This document shows, piece after piece, positions 33,311-42,936 of a stretch of DNA of 56,497 bases (positions within the stretch are counted from its first letter, which is position 1; the number at the start of each line of letters is the position of its first letter). The notes beneath the pieces were generated by a model. It did not search any database, was not told where the DNA came from, and was given only the letters and a program-made list of their open reading frames with translations. The position numbers were made by a program, and so were the translations under genes. The DNA comes from JBBDIP01 sp040880305. GTDB taxonomy: Bacteria; Bacillota; Sulfobacillia; Fermentithermobacillales; Fermentithermobacillaceae. The stretch spans positions 1 through 56,497 of the forward strand of contig JBBDIP010000061.1 in assembly GCA_040880305.1 (NCBI GenBank), written 5' to 3'.

Positions 33311-34930
33311 CTACTCATCGGTTGGGGTAGGTCCTTTAGGGTGTGTCTGCTCCAGTTGGATAACCTCATCAAATAGATCCATGAGGCGTGGATCGGTTTC
33401 ATGGGTGATGACGATGCATGTCAGTTCTTCGTCCGCGAATATCCCAGATAGCACCTTAACCGCTGTTTCGATATCAACACCGGCTGTGATCTCGTCGAGG
33501 ATCAGAACGCTTGGTAGGTGTAGCAGCGCACGCGAGAGTGCGATCCTTTGCTTCTGTCCCCCGGAAAGCCCGGATCTATCTGAGATCGTCCTTGATAATG
33601 CCGTTTCGTTGGGCAGGAAGTCGGCAGCTTGCGACTTTGTGATCGCACTGCGGAACACTCTGTCGTCCGGTATTTCGTCAAAGAAAGCGATGTTGTTGCG
33701 AACCGTGTCTGTAAACAGGAAGGAGTCCTGTCTGACAAACCGGACAAGATGATGATATGCCGCCTTGTCGATGGAACGGATATCAATTCCGTCCATAGTG
33801 ATAATGCCTTGGTAGTCGTCGTATTCACCCGATAGTGCTTTCGCCAGTGTGGTTTTCCCAAATCCGCTCGGAGCCGTGACCGCGTACTTCTTACCCCTCT
33901 CGAATCTCAGGTTCAGTCCATCAATGACATCGGTTCCGGTTTCGTATGAGAAACCAAAACCAAGGATCTCAATCGCGGTGGTGAATCTGTCCTTGAAAAC
34001 ACCACTGCGATCGGGCTGCGCAACCTCATCTGCTTTCTCCGCAATGCCTTTTGCTGAGCGGATCGCGTTGATGGATGTTGTTATCATGTTGATGGGCATG
34101 ACCAAGGAATTCATGAGCTGCACGACCGCAATCATGTATCCATACGTCATGGTCCCTTGCATGACGAAGTATCCGCCGAGACTGAGCGCGGCGATGAATG
34201 TCAAAAAGCCAAGGCTCTGGGCAACCCTATTGGCCATTTCACTAGATACGCGCGTCCCATATCGTCGCTTCTCTACCTCGTTGTTGGCCTTCTCATGCTT
34301 CTTGAGGAACACTTCTTCTTTGTCATATGCGATGATTTCTCTCTTGCCCTGGATGCACTCCCGCACGACGTCCACATATTCGGATGTGGATTCAGAATAC
34401 GCTTTCTTTCTGGCTTGCAGTGATCTGGAGAATAGGTTCGTGCTCAACACGGGCAGTAACGTCAAAGCAAATATGACGACGGTGATTACCCAGCTTATGT
34501 ACAACATCGTCGTCAGCGCGAACAGGAATTCGGCGGCATAGTACAGGATCGTCAGCCTAGGCAAGTAGTAGCTTGTTTCCAGGATGTCCGTGTCAGTTGT
34601 GAAGAAGCTAAGATCCTTTGCGTCATCTTCCTGTGGCTTCTTTCGCCTGTTGTAGAACAAGAAGGTCATTCGCTGTTGCTTGACGGCGGAGAGCACTCGG
34701 GTCAAATAGCGGTACTTAAACATCGGAGCCACAAAGTTCAGTAAAGCGTCAAACATCCACAGACCCAGAAGCCAAGAAACCGCAGCTACCAATGCGTTCA
34801 CGCTTCCGGTCAGCGTCGAGTCGATCGCGCGCTGCAGTAAGATGGCCAACAGCACATTCGACGCCGCGGTACAAAGAAGAAGGAAAGCTGCGATGATGAA
34901 CGATGTCCTGACTCGCTTTGGCTTCTCCAT
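33311..34930 (-). CDS. ABC transporter, fused permease and ATPase
   Basis: 539 residues. An N-terminal type I exporter membrane domain (six hydrophobic segments, residues about 10-300) is fused to an ATPase: Walker A PSGFGKTTLAK near residue 356, signature SGLSGGQKQR near residue 463, Walker B VLILDE, and H-loop VITHE. It is a half-transporter that would dimerise. The ATG at 34930 overlaps the end of the Cys-rich gene, and its ribosome-binding site GGAGG lies inside that gene, so the two are co-translated. The base composition is lower in GC than the neighbours, hinting at a separate origin. Cargo unknown. Confidence 0.85.
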   Translation of the reverse strand: MEKPKRVRTSFIIAAFLLLCTAASNVLLAILLQRAIDSTLTGSVNALVAAVSWLLGLWMFDALLNFVAPMFKYRYLTRVLSAVKQQRMTFLFYNRRKKPQEDDAKDLSFFTTDTDILETSYYLPRLTILYYAAEFLFALTTMLYISWVITVVIFALTLLPVLSTNLFSRSLQARKKAYSESTSEYVDVVRECIQGKREIIAYDKEEVFLKKHEKANNEVEKRRYGTRVSSEMANRVAQSLGFLTFIAALSLGGYFVMQGTMTYGYMIAVVQLMNSLVMPINMITTSINAIRSAKGIAEKADEVAQPDRSGVFKDRFTTAIEILGFGFSYETGTDVIDGLNLRFERGKKYAVTAPSGFGKTTLAKALSGEYDDYQGIITMDGIDIRSIDKAAYHHLVRFVRQDSFLFTDTVRNNIAFFDEIPDDRVFRSAITKSQAADFLPNETALSRTISDRSGLSGGQKQRIALSRALLHLPSVLILDEITAGVDIETAVKVLSGIFADEELTCIVITHETDPRLMDLFDEVIQLEQTHPKGPTPTDE

Positions 34931-34931
34931 C

Positions 34932-35465
34932 CTAGACACCTCCGGAGGGTTCTCCTATGTACTTGACCGAACGCGGAGGAGCATCGAACGGGCCCAATCG
35001 CATCATCTGGTGGAACATTCTCCGCAATTGGTGCAGACACCTTGACATAGACCTTCTCATCGTGCAGGCGCAATGGTACTCCCCATCAACCTGGTAGTAC
35101 ACTCCGTCAGTGATCGTCCCATCCGCATTCAGCCTGGTCGAGTTGTAGAAAGGCCTTGCCTGCCGCAGCCTGTCGACCTTCTCGGCGAGCGTGTGGCTCC
35201 CGTCAGCGATGTCCCTTAGGAACCTCTTGACCTTCTGCTCCCGTGAGCCGCCAAGGCAACAAGCGCAACCGTCAAGGATTTCGTATCGGCGCTCGTAAGG
35301 CAGGTTGTCGTCAAGCACCTTCATCGCGTGCCTCATGAAGACCGCCTTGGCCTTCTTGGGCGATTTGTCTTCTATGGCTTCAAATCCCTGGTAGACCTGC
35401 TCCATTACGGCCGCGTCGACGCCATTCCGCTCCAAGGAGCTCCTGAGTTTCGAGGGACTAGGCAT
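34932..35465 (-). CDS. Cysteine-rich DUF6144-like protein
   Basis: 177 residues from the ATG at 35465 (GGAGGATG upstream). It has a CACC motif (GCACCLGG) near residue 85 and a second HCAC motif near residue 140, followed by a basic Cys/His stretch; metal or cluster binding is plausible. Resemblance to DUF6144 proteins is based on these motifs and on the VFMRHAMKVLDDNLP helix; function is unknown. It overlaps the ABC-transporter start region, suggesting a joint role. Confidence 0.5.
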   Translation of the reverse strand: MPSPSKLRSSLERNGVDAAVMEQVYQGFEAIEDKSPKKAKAVFMRHAMKVLDDNLPYERRYEILDGCACCLGGSREQKVKRFLRDIADGSHTLAEKVDRLRQARPFYNSTRLNADGTITDGVYYQVDGEYHCACTMRRSMSRCLHQLRRMFHQMMRLGPFDAPPRSVKYIGEPSGGV

Positions 35466-35670
35466 GCTAGCATCCTCCATTCACCAGGTGACCATCTCAG
35501 ACTTTTGCACAGAATTCTGGCAAGTTGAGCCAATTCCCTCTTGGTGTCTGGGGCGTGAGGTATGCCCGGTCATGGAGGATCTCTCGTCACCTCGGCGAAC
35601 TAATCACAGTCTTGGGAAGCAACCTTATGCAGGCGCTTCACGCGCATCAACACACTGGAGGCAAGGCGCC

Positions 35671-37343
35671 ATGACCATGCGACGCCGCATCGCAACGACC
35701 ATGTGTCTACTTGTGGCGCTGGCACTTGCTTTGATCGGCATTCTTGGTTTTGGGGGTCATGACAGCAGTGTCTTTGCGGCAGCCGCGCTAAGGGACATAG
35801 CCGGGCACTGGGCTGCGCCATACATCAACCAGATGCTGGAGAAGGGGATTCTGACAGGCTATCCGGACGGGACCTTCCTTCCCGACAACAGCATAAGTCG
35901 TGAGGAGTTCGCCGCTGTCCTGGCCAGGGCCAAGGGGCTGAGAGCCCTGGCCTCCGCGAGCCCGTACTTCGCTGACGTGGGTCCGGACAGCTGGTCCTAC
36001 GGTAACATCCAAGCGCTGGTTGAGGCAGGAATACTCCATCCGGCGGACTACGGTGGAATTCTCCAGCCGGGAGCCGCGATCAGAAGGATCGAGATCGCTA
36101 CGATGCTAGTGCGTGCGGCGGGGCTGGAAGATGAGACCGCCAAGAAGGCTGACCTGATCTACTTCTCGGATTCGGTGCCGTCCTGGGCCAAAGGATACGT
36201 TACGGTGGCCCTTAACCACGGACTTGTGACCGGCTATGAGGACGCGACATTCCGCTGCCAGGGGCAAGCCTCCAGAGCGGAGGCCGGGCTCATGGTGTTG
36301 CGGCTGATAGACCCCAAGGTCCGTCCGGCGACCTGGGTGGAACGCTACACCTACCAGGGCAAGACGGGAATCAACACCCTAAGGGTGGTGCGGGTCAACT
36401 TCAATCACGACGACGTAGAGATCCGACCGGCTCTAGCGGGCACTACCCAGGAGACGGCCTATCTTGCGGATATCGCCGGCAGAGAGGGAGCAGTCGCCGC
36501 CATCAACGGCGGGTTCTTCTCGGCCTACAACGACAACAACGGCGACTACCTGGAGCCGTTCAATGCCCTCGCGATCGACGGTCAATGGGTTCACTTTCAG
36601 TATCAGGGCACAGCGCTGGGGATCACCTCGGATAAGCGGGTGATCATGGATCCCATACGGATGGCGATCAGCGGCTCGACAAACGAGGGCGCCAACACTT
36701 GGTCGGCTTGGTCTGTCAACCACACGAGCCCCGATATCATCGGCCTGTTCACAAGATACCGGGGCGAAACCACCAACATGGCGGATGGCGTGACATATAC
36801 CGTCAGAAACGGGCGAGTCGTCTCCAAGGGAGGCCCGGATGTACCGATCCCGGACGATGGATACGTCGTCTTTGTGTCCAACAGCCGCGTCAACAAGTGG
36901 ACAGACGGCATGTTCCCCATTGGGGGGACGCTAAGCTACAAGGTGACGTTCGCTGATCACAAGGACGTCGCCTATCCCAACACCTGGGACTGGGAACACA
37001 TAAGGCACGCCATAGGCTGCGGTCCCCGGCTGGTGACAGAAGGGAACGTGACCGTGAACCCGCAGGCCGAAGGCTATACCGAGGCAAAGCAGACGACAAT
37101 GTCGTATAACCGGAGCGGTGTTGGGGTCACAAGCGACAACATAGTCATGCTGGTCACCTGCACCTCACTCACCCCTCAGGAGTTTGGCGAGGCCATGGCG
37201 ATCTGGGGAGTTGGAACGCGATGCAGATGGATTCGGGGGCATCGTCGTGCCTTTGGTACGACGGGGAGTACCTCACTGCTCCTGGCCGAATGATCAGCAA
37301 CGGACTTTGCGTAGTGCAGGCGACTATGGGGTCAGCACCCTGA
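35671..37343 (+). pseudogene. SLH-domain protein with a phosphodiester glycosidase (NAGPA) domain; frameshifted near the 3' end
   Basis: A signal peptide (MTMRRRIATTMCLLVALALA) is followed by three S-layer homology domains: LRDIAGHWA...GILTGYPDGTF, ADVGPDSWSY... and SDSVPSWAKG...GLVTGYEDATF. A NAGPA-type domain (AAINGGFFSAYN, IGCGPRLVTEG) comes next. Near 37200 the frame shifts by one base. The open frame ends at 37293, but the expected family ending LGSWNAMQMDSGASSCLWYD...GRMISNGL continues in another frame to a TGA at 37343. The protein would sit in the cell wall and cleave sugar phosphodiesters. GGAGG precedes the ATG. A sequencing error is as likely as true inactivation. Confidence 0.8.
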
Positions 37344-37770
37344 GTCCATTCTCGCGCGCCACCCGGTTCAGTTTCTCATCCGATGAGACGAACACTACGT
37401 TCTCGCCCATCTCCATAGCTAAGGCTATTTGCACAGCGTCGACGGCGGTCAAGTATTGCTGGATCTCCAAAACGAGCGCTTCCTGAACATCACGAGGAGT
37501 AACACTTAGGGCAACGAGCCGTCCCGACGCGACATCGGCCAGAAGTTCAGCGCACAGCGCTTCGAATTGGTCTCTGGACAGCAACTTCTCAACTGAGTGC
37601 AGGCGCTGGAAGACAGACACGGCCTCCAGCAGTCCCATGTTCGAGATACTCCTTCTTGCCTTCTCTTCGAATATGCGGTCCAAAGCATCCGTACCCTTCT
37701 CCGCTATGTACGCTTTAAGAAGAGCGCTCGTATCGATGAAGTATTCTTTGCCGGCTCTCTCCGACGTCAC
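37324..37770 (-). CDS. PIN-domain ribonuclease, VapC-like toxin
   Basis: 148 residues. PIN acidic residues are present: FIDTSALLKAY (first Asp), the Asp of AVDAVQIALA, and SSDEKLNRVA (third). A GTG start overlaps the antitoxin stop by four bases (GTGA). Expected to cleave specific RNAs when the antitoxin is lost. Its 3' end overlaps the restored end of the SLH gene by 20 bp, convergently. Confidence 0.85.
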   Translation of the reverse strand: MTSERAGKEYFIDTSALLKAYIAEKGTDALDRIFEEKARRSISNMGLLEAVSVFQRLHSVEKLLSRDQFEALCAELLADVASGRLVALSVTPRDVQEALVLEIQQYLTAVDAVQIALAMEMGENVVFVSSDEKLNRVARENGLRVLTP

Positions 37771-38078
37771 TGCCTCTCCCTCCCCTCACGCACGAGGCGA
37801 GTGAGGTCTGGGTAGGTGCCGTCAATACTCTCCCTGAGGCGACGACGGTCAGAGAGCCGCTTCTCATATCCAAGATCTCTCAGCACTTGCTCTGCAGCAA
37901 GCTTCATCTGCTCCGAATCGCTGAGTTCAGCCTTCCTCGTGAGCACTATCGCTTCATCCTTGACTACTGCCTGCAGATGATCCCCTTCGCGAACCATCAT
38001 TATCTCCCTGACCTGCTTGGGGAGAGTGATCTGCCCTTTGGAAGTAACCTTTATGTCCCACTCAGAATCATCCATCAT
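37767..38078 (-). CDS. AbrB/MazE-type antitoxin
   Basis: 103 residues. The N-terminal swapped-hairpin DNA-binding domain is WDIKVTSKGQITLPKQVREIM. A C-terminal tail of about 55 residues would wrap the PIN toxin. It lies upstream of the toxin gene with a four-base overlap, the usual order, and probably autoregulates the pair. Confidence 0.87.
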   Translation of the reverse strand: MMDDSEWDIKVTSKGQITLPKQVREIMMVREGDHLQAVVKDEAIVLTRKAELSDSEQMKLAAEQVLRDLGYEKRLSDRRRLRESIDGTYPDLTRLVREGRERQ

Positions 38079-38199
38079 GAAGCCCCCTCACCGCCTTGCT
38101 CCTTACGCCTTACATCTTACTCCGTTTCGCTCCGAACCTCTAGTGGCTTTGTTCACATGGCCTTCAGCACCCGCGGGTCGTCGAGGTAACCCAAGCGGA

Positions 38200-38871
38200 C
38201 TAGACTGAAAACCATGTTTCCTGTGAGGCAAGGATAACCATGCTCGGCAGACCCCCGCCCGATTTCACGCTTGCACGCATGGAGAAGCCGCCGCCGTCCT
38301 TCTCCTGAGAGCTTGCGAGTAGAGACTCGCAGCCATCAGCGACCGGTGCGGTGCGCTCCGCGCCGAGTTCCGCCAGAATGATGAGCTGCCAAGCCAGCCC
38401 TTGGTACTTGGTGTAGAAGTCTTGCCGCATCTGGCGGCCTTGTTCCTTGTAGATTCCAACCGTTCTAAACCCCATCTTGCCATAGAGGTCCATGCCCTTA
38501 TCGTTGAAGGGGAAAGCCGAGAGCACCATCTTGTGAAACCCGATCTTGCGAGCCTCCTCGATCAGGTGCCCCAGCAGGAAGCCGCCTACCCCTTTGCCCC
38601 GCCACTCTCGCTCGACGTAGACCGAGAAGTCGGCTACGTGACGGTACGCAGGTCGCGGGTTGAAGACGTTGAGCGATGCCCAGCCAATCACCTGCCCGCA
38701 TTCTTCGGCCACGAACACTGGATAACGATCGCTGTGGTCGTGAAACCACTGAAGCCGCTCGTCCTCGGTTCGCATCTCGGTTTCGAGGGTGGCGATCCGG
38801 TCTTCGATGCCCTGGTTGTATATGCGGGTGATTGACGGGACGTCGGTTTCGGTTGCGGGGCGAAACTCCAT
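38200..38871 (-). CDS. GNAT acetyltransferase, phosphinothricin-acetyltransferase-like
   Basis: 223 residues from the ATG at 38871 (AGAGGAG upstream). The N-terminal about 155 residues match the PAT/Pat family: MEFRPATETDVPSITRIYN, then the acetyl-CoA loop EREWRGKGVGGFLLG, then LYGKMGFRTVGIYKEQGR. After that point the usual WVDVVIMEK ending is missing and an unrelated tail of about 60 residues follows, possibly from a frameshift. Substrate unknown. Confidence 0.75.
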   Translation of the reverse strand: MEFRPATETDVPSITRIYNQGIEDRIATLETEMRTEDERLQWFHDHSDRYPVFVAEECGQVIGWASLNVFNPRPAYRHVADFSVYVEREWRGKGVGGFLLGHLIEEARKIGFHKMVLSAFPFNDKGMDLYGKMGFRTVGIYKEQGRQMRQDFYTKYQGLAWQLIILAELGAERTAPVADGCESLLASSQEKDGGGFSMRASVKSGGGLPSMVILASQETWFSV

Positions 38872-39003
38872 GCGCGCATCTCCTCTACGACTGCGGGCCT
38901 TCAGTTGACTCCTGGTCATCTGCTGACCAGTCTTTTGGGCCTATTGGTCAAGAGCTGACCGTTATCCCCGTCACCCGACTCGTCGCGCGGAGTGCCTCAC
39001 AGA

Positions 39004-40404
39004 CTACGCGCTTTTCGCCCCAGCCAGCCCATCCCCCACCGCGGTCTTCCATTTGCCGCTGAGGTAGCGCCAACCGACGATCACAACGCGGACCCATTGG
39101 TCGATGTTGATGGCCCACCAGACCCCGTGGATGCCGAGGCCAAAACTCCGGCTGAGGATGAAGGCGAACGGGACGCGGAAGCCCCAGATGCCCACGGCCG
39201 CAGCCACCATCGCCGTCACGGTGTCGCCTGCGCCGCGGAGTGAGCCGCCCAGCGTCATCGAGATTTGCTGGGGGATCTGCGAGAAGCCCATAAGCATCAG
39301 GTACTGGGCTCCTAGAGCGATCACCGCCTTATCGTTGGTCAGGATGCCCATGAGTAGCCGAGGCGCGAACACGAGTAGCGCAGTCGCGCAGGCGCTAAGG
39401 GCGATCCCCCAGCGCACGATCTCGCGGATGTAGCGCTCGGCTAGGTGCGGGTTGCGGGCACCGAGCGAGCGTCCGACTAGGGCCGTGGCCGCAATCCCAA
39501 ATCCTGCTGACGGCATGTAGGAGATGCCTTCGGCCTGCAGACCGAGCTGGTGCGCAGCACCTGCGATGGTCCCGAAATCGTTGATAAGCCGGAAGATAAT
39601 GATGGCAGCTATCTGCCAGAAGAACATCTCGGCAGAGGACGGGATGCCGATCCCTAGTAGCCTGCGGACCAGGGGCACGTCCAGGGAAACGCGATCCCGC
39701 AGCCGGATGCCGACACCCGAACGGGTGCTAAAGAGATACCATGCGGCAATAGATACACCTGCCATCTGCCCCACGATGGACGCAACCGCAGGGCCGCGGA
39801 AACCCAAAGCCGGAAAGCCGAGCCGCCCGAATATGAGTACGGAGTTTAGGGCCACGTTGACCAGGTTGATTACCAAAGCGATCTGCATCGGGACGCGGGT
39901 GTTGCCCGTACCCCGCAAGATGGCGCTGATGACCAGGTATAGGGCCTGAAATGGCATGCTGAAGGCCAAGATCCGCAGGTAGGCGACGCCGATAGGTAGG
40001 GAATCGGGGGTGGCCTTGAACATCGCGAGAAGAGACGGAGCGAACACGTAGGCGGTGCCGGAGATCAGGAGCATGAGGATCATCGCCACAAGAAGCGCTT
40101 GCTGGGCAATGCGGCGGACCTGTTCCTGATCACCTGCTCCAAGAGCCCGCGCAATCAGCACCGTAGCCCCTGTGCCAACGGCGCCTAAGATGATCCAGAC
40201 AAACATCCCGACCCTGCCAGAAAGTCCCACGGCCAGGATAGTGGCTGCTCCGAGCCTGCCGACCATCGCCGTGTTGACGAAGCCAATCAGCATCAGCAGG
40301 ACGTTTTCCGTGGCCACTGGCCAGATCATTGCGAAAATACCGCGTCTCAGTTCGCGCTGGGATGGTTCAGCTGAGGATATTGACGAGTTGGTGACTGCCG
40401 CCAT
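39004..40404 (-). CDS. MATE-family multidrug/Na+ efflux transporter
   Basis: 466 residues with about 12 hydrophobic helices in two homologous MatE halves. Typical segments are IWPVATENVLLMLIGFVNTAMVG at the start, FQALYLVISAILRGTGNTR near residue 165, and SLGARNPHLAERY in the second half. Ion-driven export of cationic compounds is expected. GGAGGG precedes the ATG at 40404. Probably monocistronic. Confidence 0.92.
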   Translation of the reverse strand: MAAVTNSSISSAEPSQRELRRGIFAMIWPVATENVLLMLIGFVNTAMVGRLGAATILAVGLSGRVGMFVWIILGAVGTGATVLIARALGAGDQEQVRRIAQQALLVAMILMLLISGTAYVFAPSLLAMFKATPDSLPIGVAYLRILAFSMPFQALYLVISAILRGTGNTRVPMQIALVINLVNVALNSVLIFGRLGFPALGFRGPAVASIVGQMAGVSIAAWYLFSTRSGVGIRLRDRVSLDVPLVRRLLGIGIPSSAEMFFWQIAAIIIFRLINDFGTIAGAAHQLGLQAEGISYMPSAGFGIAATALVGRSLGARNPHLAERYIREIVRWGIALSACATALLVFAPRLLMGILTNDKAVIALGAQYLMLMGFSQIPQQISMTLGGSLRGAGDTVTAMVAAAVGIWGFRVPFAFILSRSFGLGIHGVWWAINIDQWVRVVIVGWRYLSGKWKTAVGDGLAGAKSA

Positions 40405-40549
40405 AGATGGGATCCCTCCACGCAAGAACCGATTCCACGCAGGTTACGGCGCTTCCTCCAAGAGAGGGAAACCCCGTCGTCCGCAGAAACAAATCCTTGC
40501 GAGGATACCAGCAGATAAAGTCGCGAAAGGACTGACCCGCTTGGTCACG

Positions 40550-41101
40550 ATGGAGACCTAAAGACTCATCGTAAGAAACTTCAGACCCGACGCTCTGCAC
40601 GAGTACCTCTCCCAGAGCCGGGTGCTCAAGTACGACATCGAGACTGTAAGCGATGAGGAAGAGTGCAAGGTGAAGGCGTCTGATCGCGCGAAAGGGAAGG
40701 CCTTTTGGGCGGTGTGCCTGAAGGACACCCAGAAAATGATCGGGCACGTCTACTTCTGCCCAACTGAACCCCCGGAATTCCTGACGTGGGACATCGGGTA
40801 TATCTTCAACCCTGCGTACTGGAGCAAAGGCTACGCGACCGAAGCCTGTCAGAGGATGCTTCAGTACGGGTTTGAGGAACTCGGGGCTCACCGGATAAAG
40901 GCTGAATGCAGCCCGGATAACCCGCCTTCCTGGCGTCTGCTTGAGAGACTGGGCATGCGTAGAGAGGGGCATCTCAAGCAGGTCGTCTTCTTCCGCAAGA
41001 CCGCCGAAGGAGAGCCCCTATGGCTCGACGCGTACCAGTACGCGACACTTGACGAGGAGTACCGGTCCCGACGCCTGGCTTCCCCGCAGACGCTGAGTTA
41101 G
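40550..41101 (+). pseudogene. RimJ/RimL-type GNAT acetyltransferase with a TAA at codon 4
   Basis: The frame from the ATG at 40550 reads M-E-T-stop-RLIVRNFRPDALHEYLSQ, where relatives read METxRL(I/V)LR. The TAA at 40559-40561 thus replaces a codon such as AAA by one base. The remainder is intact: YIFNPAYWSKGYATEACQRML is the acetyl-CoA loop, and SWRLLERLGMRREGHL follows. The next possible start is GTG at 40622, which would drop strand beta-1. Either the gene is recently dead or the base is a sequencing error. Confidence 0.65.
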
Positions 41102-41130
41102 GCACGCTCGCGCCGATAAGAGGTGATCAA

Positions 41131-41652
41131 ATGACGGAAGCGGTGCATCTGGCCAAGCCAGCCCTGCGTTACCGCGCTCAGTACTACGAGGTGCAGTCCG
41201 AATACCTGGCCAACGGGGAGGAGCCCACCTTCGGTCTCCATTTCACCCAGCCGGACTTCGAGGATGTGCTGAAGGCAGTAGATGACTGGGCAAAAGGCGT
41301 CAATCTGCCGCCGGGAGAAGGCCGGCGTAGGGTGCTCTGGCTGGTCCGAGACACTGACGACAGGCTCCTCGGCACGGTGAACATCCGCTCCCTCGATACC
41401 GAGTACTTCGTCACAGTCGGAGGCAACATCGGATACAGCGTTAGGCCAACTGAGCGGCGCAAAGGCTATGCAACTCGGATGCTGTCGCTCGCCCTGGATG
41501 AGTGCAGGAGATCAGGATTGGAGACGGCCCTGGTTACATGCAACCCCGGCAACGCTACGTCGATCAGGACTATCACCAAGAACGGCGGTGTGCTGGAAGG
41601 CGAGGTCACCGACCGGGAAGGCGTGAGGTATCTCCGGTTCAAGATTGACTAG
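41131..41652 (+). CDS. GNAT-family acetyltransferase
   Basis: 173 residues. The acetyl-CoA loop is SVRPTERRKGYATRMLSLAL (near residue 108), followed by TCNPGNATSIRTITKNGG. It resembles YesJ/antibiotic-acetylase-like proteins of Bacillota that act on small molecules. AGGTGATCAA precedes the ATG. It lies 29 bp after another acetyltransferase gene, possibly an operon. Confidence 0.87.
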   Translation: MTEAVHLAKPALRYRAQYYEVQSEYLANGEEPTFGLHFTQPDFEDVLKAVDDWAKGVNLPPGEGRRRVLWLVRDTDDRLLGTVNIRSLDTEYFVTVGGNIGYSVRPTERRKGYATRMLSLALDECRRSGLETALVTCNPGNATSIRTITKNGGVLEGEVTDREGVRYLRFKID

Positions 41653-41668
41653 AGTCCATAGTCTGTGT

Positions 41669-42259
41669 CTAGGGAAACAGTCGCGGTCTCGGCACGTAGA
41701 CGACCACACCATACTGCCCCGGCTTGAGAGAGGGCTCGAGCGCCTGCGCTCGCTCCTCAGCCTGCTTCGCTGCATCGCCGTCCCCTATCTGCCTAAGCGT
41801 CATAGCCATCTCATACCAGGCGTCGGCGTCCCCCGGGCTGTACTGAACAGTCTTGCGGTAGTAGACCAGGGCTTCCTGTAATTCGCCGGATTCTCTCTTG
41901 ATGCTGGCAACGCAGAAGAGCGCACCCGGGTGGGTCGGGTTCGTCTGGAGGACCTTGTCGTAGCAGGCAAGAGCCTTGTCCCACTCTCCCATGATGTGAT
42001 GGATGCACCCTTTGTTGAACCACGCCTCGGCGAAGTCGGGCCTTTGCCCAAGTGCCTTCTCCAGGTCGACGAGCATCTCCCGGAACGCCTTCTGCCGCAT
42101 GCCTTGGATTTCGGCCTCTGTGATTGTGCTCTGTCCACGTCCGGAGCGAATGCTTTTGATCTGTGCTTCTAGTAGCTTCATGTTGTCCCGCTCTAGCTTC
42201 TGGCTTCTCTTCCTGGCTGATTCAAACCAATCCTCGGGTTTCCTGCCGAATCCAAACAT
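41669..42259 (-). CDS. Tetratricopeptide-repeat protein
   Basis: 196 residues from MFGFGRK. A charged N-terminal helix precedes about three TPRs, recognisable by AEAWFNKGCIHHIMGEWDKALACYD, PGALFCVASIKRESGELQEAL and ADAWYEMAMTLRQIGDGDAAK. It would serve as a protein-interaction scaffold. It is at the 3' end of the cobalamin run but has no visible link to B12. Confidence 0.75.
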   Translation of the reverse strand: MFGFGRKPEDWFESARKRSQKLERDNMKLLEAQIKSIRSGRGQSTITEAEIQGMRQKAFREMLVDLEKALGQRPDFAEAWFNKGCIHHIMGEWDKALACYDKVLQTNPTHPGALFCVASIKRESGELQEALVYYRKTVQYSPGDADAWYEMAMTLRQIGDGDAAKQAEERAQALEPSLKPGQYGVVVYVPRPRLFP

Positions 42260-42316
42260 CCCATCGGTCCCCCTTATTCTCGGCGAAGGTTTCTCAGGCC
42301 TCACCCCTTCGGCGCG

Positions 42317-42934
42317 CTACCAGATCATTCCTTTTTTCGGCTCCGCCGCTCTGATCTCTCCCGGCGAAATGGACGTGTCCCAAAACCCACGGAGGTCTCC
42401 GTGCTCGCAGTACGACAGAATCGCGCGTATGGGCCCACCGTGGGAAACGACCGCAACCGCCCCCTGGCCTGAATGGGCTGCAGCCGTGGACGAGTGGGCA
42501 AGCACAATCTCCGCCATGCACCTGCGGACCCTGCTCCACATCTCGGTCAGGCTCTCGCCACCGGGTGGGCGACCGTGGAGGGGGTCGGCGAGCCAACGCT
42601 GCAGGCGCTGAGGGTCACGGAGGCTGATCTCCTCGTACGTGAGTCCTTCCCATTCCCCGAAGTCGACCTCGGCGAGCCCATCAAGTATCACGGGGACGAT
42701 GCCGAGCCGGTCCGCGATGATATGGACCGTCCGCAGAGCCCGCCGCTTTGGGCTGGAATAGACCGCGCGAATGCCGGCGCCCTCCAGCGCAGTGGCCGCG
42801 TTCTGCGCCTGTGACAAGCCCTTTTCCGTGAGGTCGCCGTCGCCTCTCCCCTCGTACCTCCGCTCTTGGTTCGCGCGTGTCTCGCCGTGTCTGACAAGGT
42901 AGATGACAGGCTCGCTCGCGACCGGCTCCGACAT
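42317..42934 (-). CDS. cobC: Histidine phosphatase, probable alpha-ribazole phosphatase
   Basis: 205 residues of the phosphoglycerate-mutase superfamily: the phospho-His motif is LVRHGETRANQERRYEG near residue 12, and VVSHGGPIRAIL near residue 165 is the second catalytic His. General members act on many phosphates. The position directly after cobS in a B12 salvage operon supports dephosphorylation of alpha-ribazole-5'-phosphate or adenosylcobalamin-5'-phosphate. GAGGTGGTAAGA precedes the ATG. Confidence 0.82.
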   Translation of the reverse strand: MSEPVASEPVIYLVRHGETRANQERRYEGRGDGDLTEKGLSQAQNAATALEGAGIRAVYSSPKRRALRTVHIIADRLGIVPVILDGLAEVDFGEWEGLTYEEISLRDPQRLQRWLADPLHGRPPGGESLTEMWSRVRRCMAEIVLAHSSTAAAHSGQGAVAVVSHGGPIRAILSYCEHGDLRGFWDTSISPGEIRAAEPKKGMIW

Positions 42935-42936
42935 TC

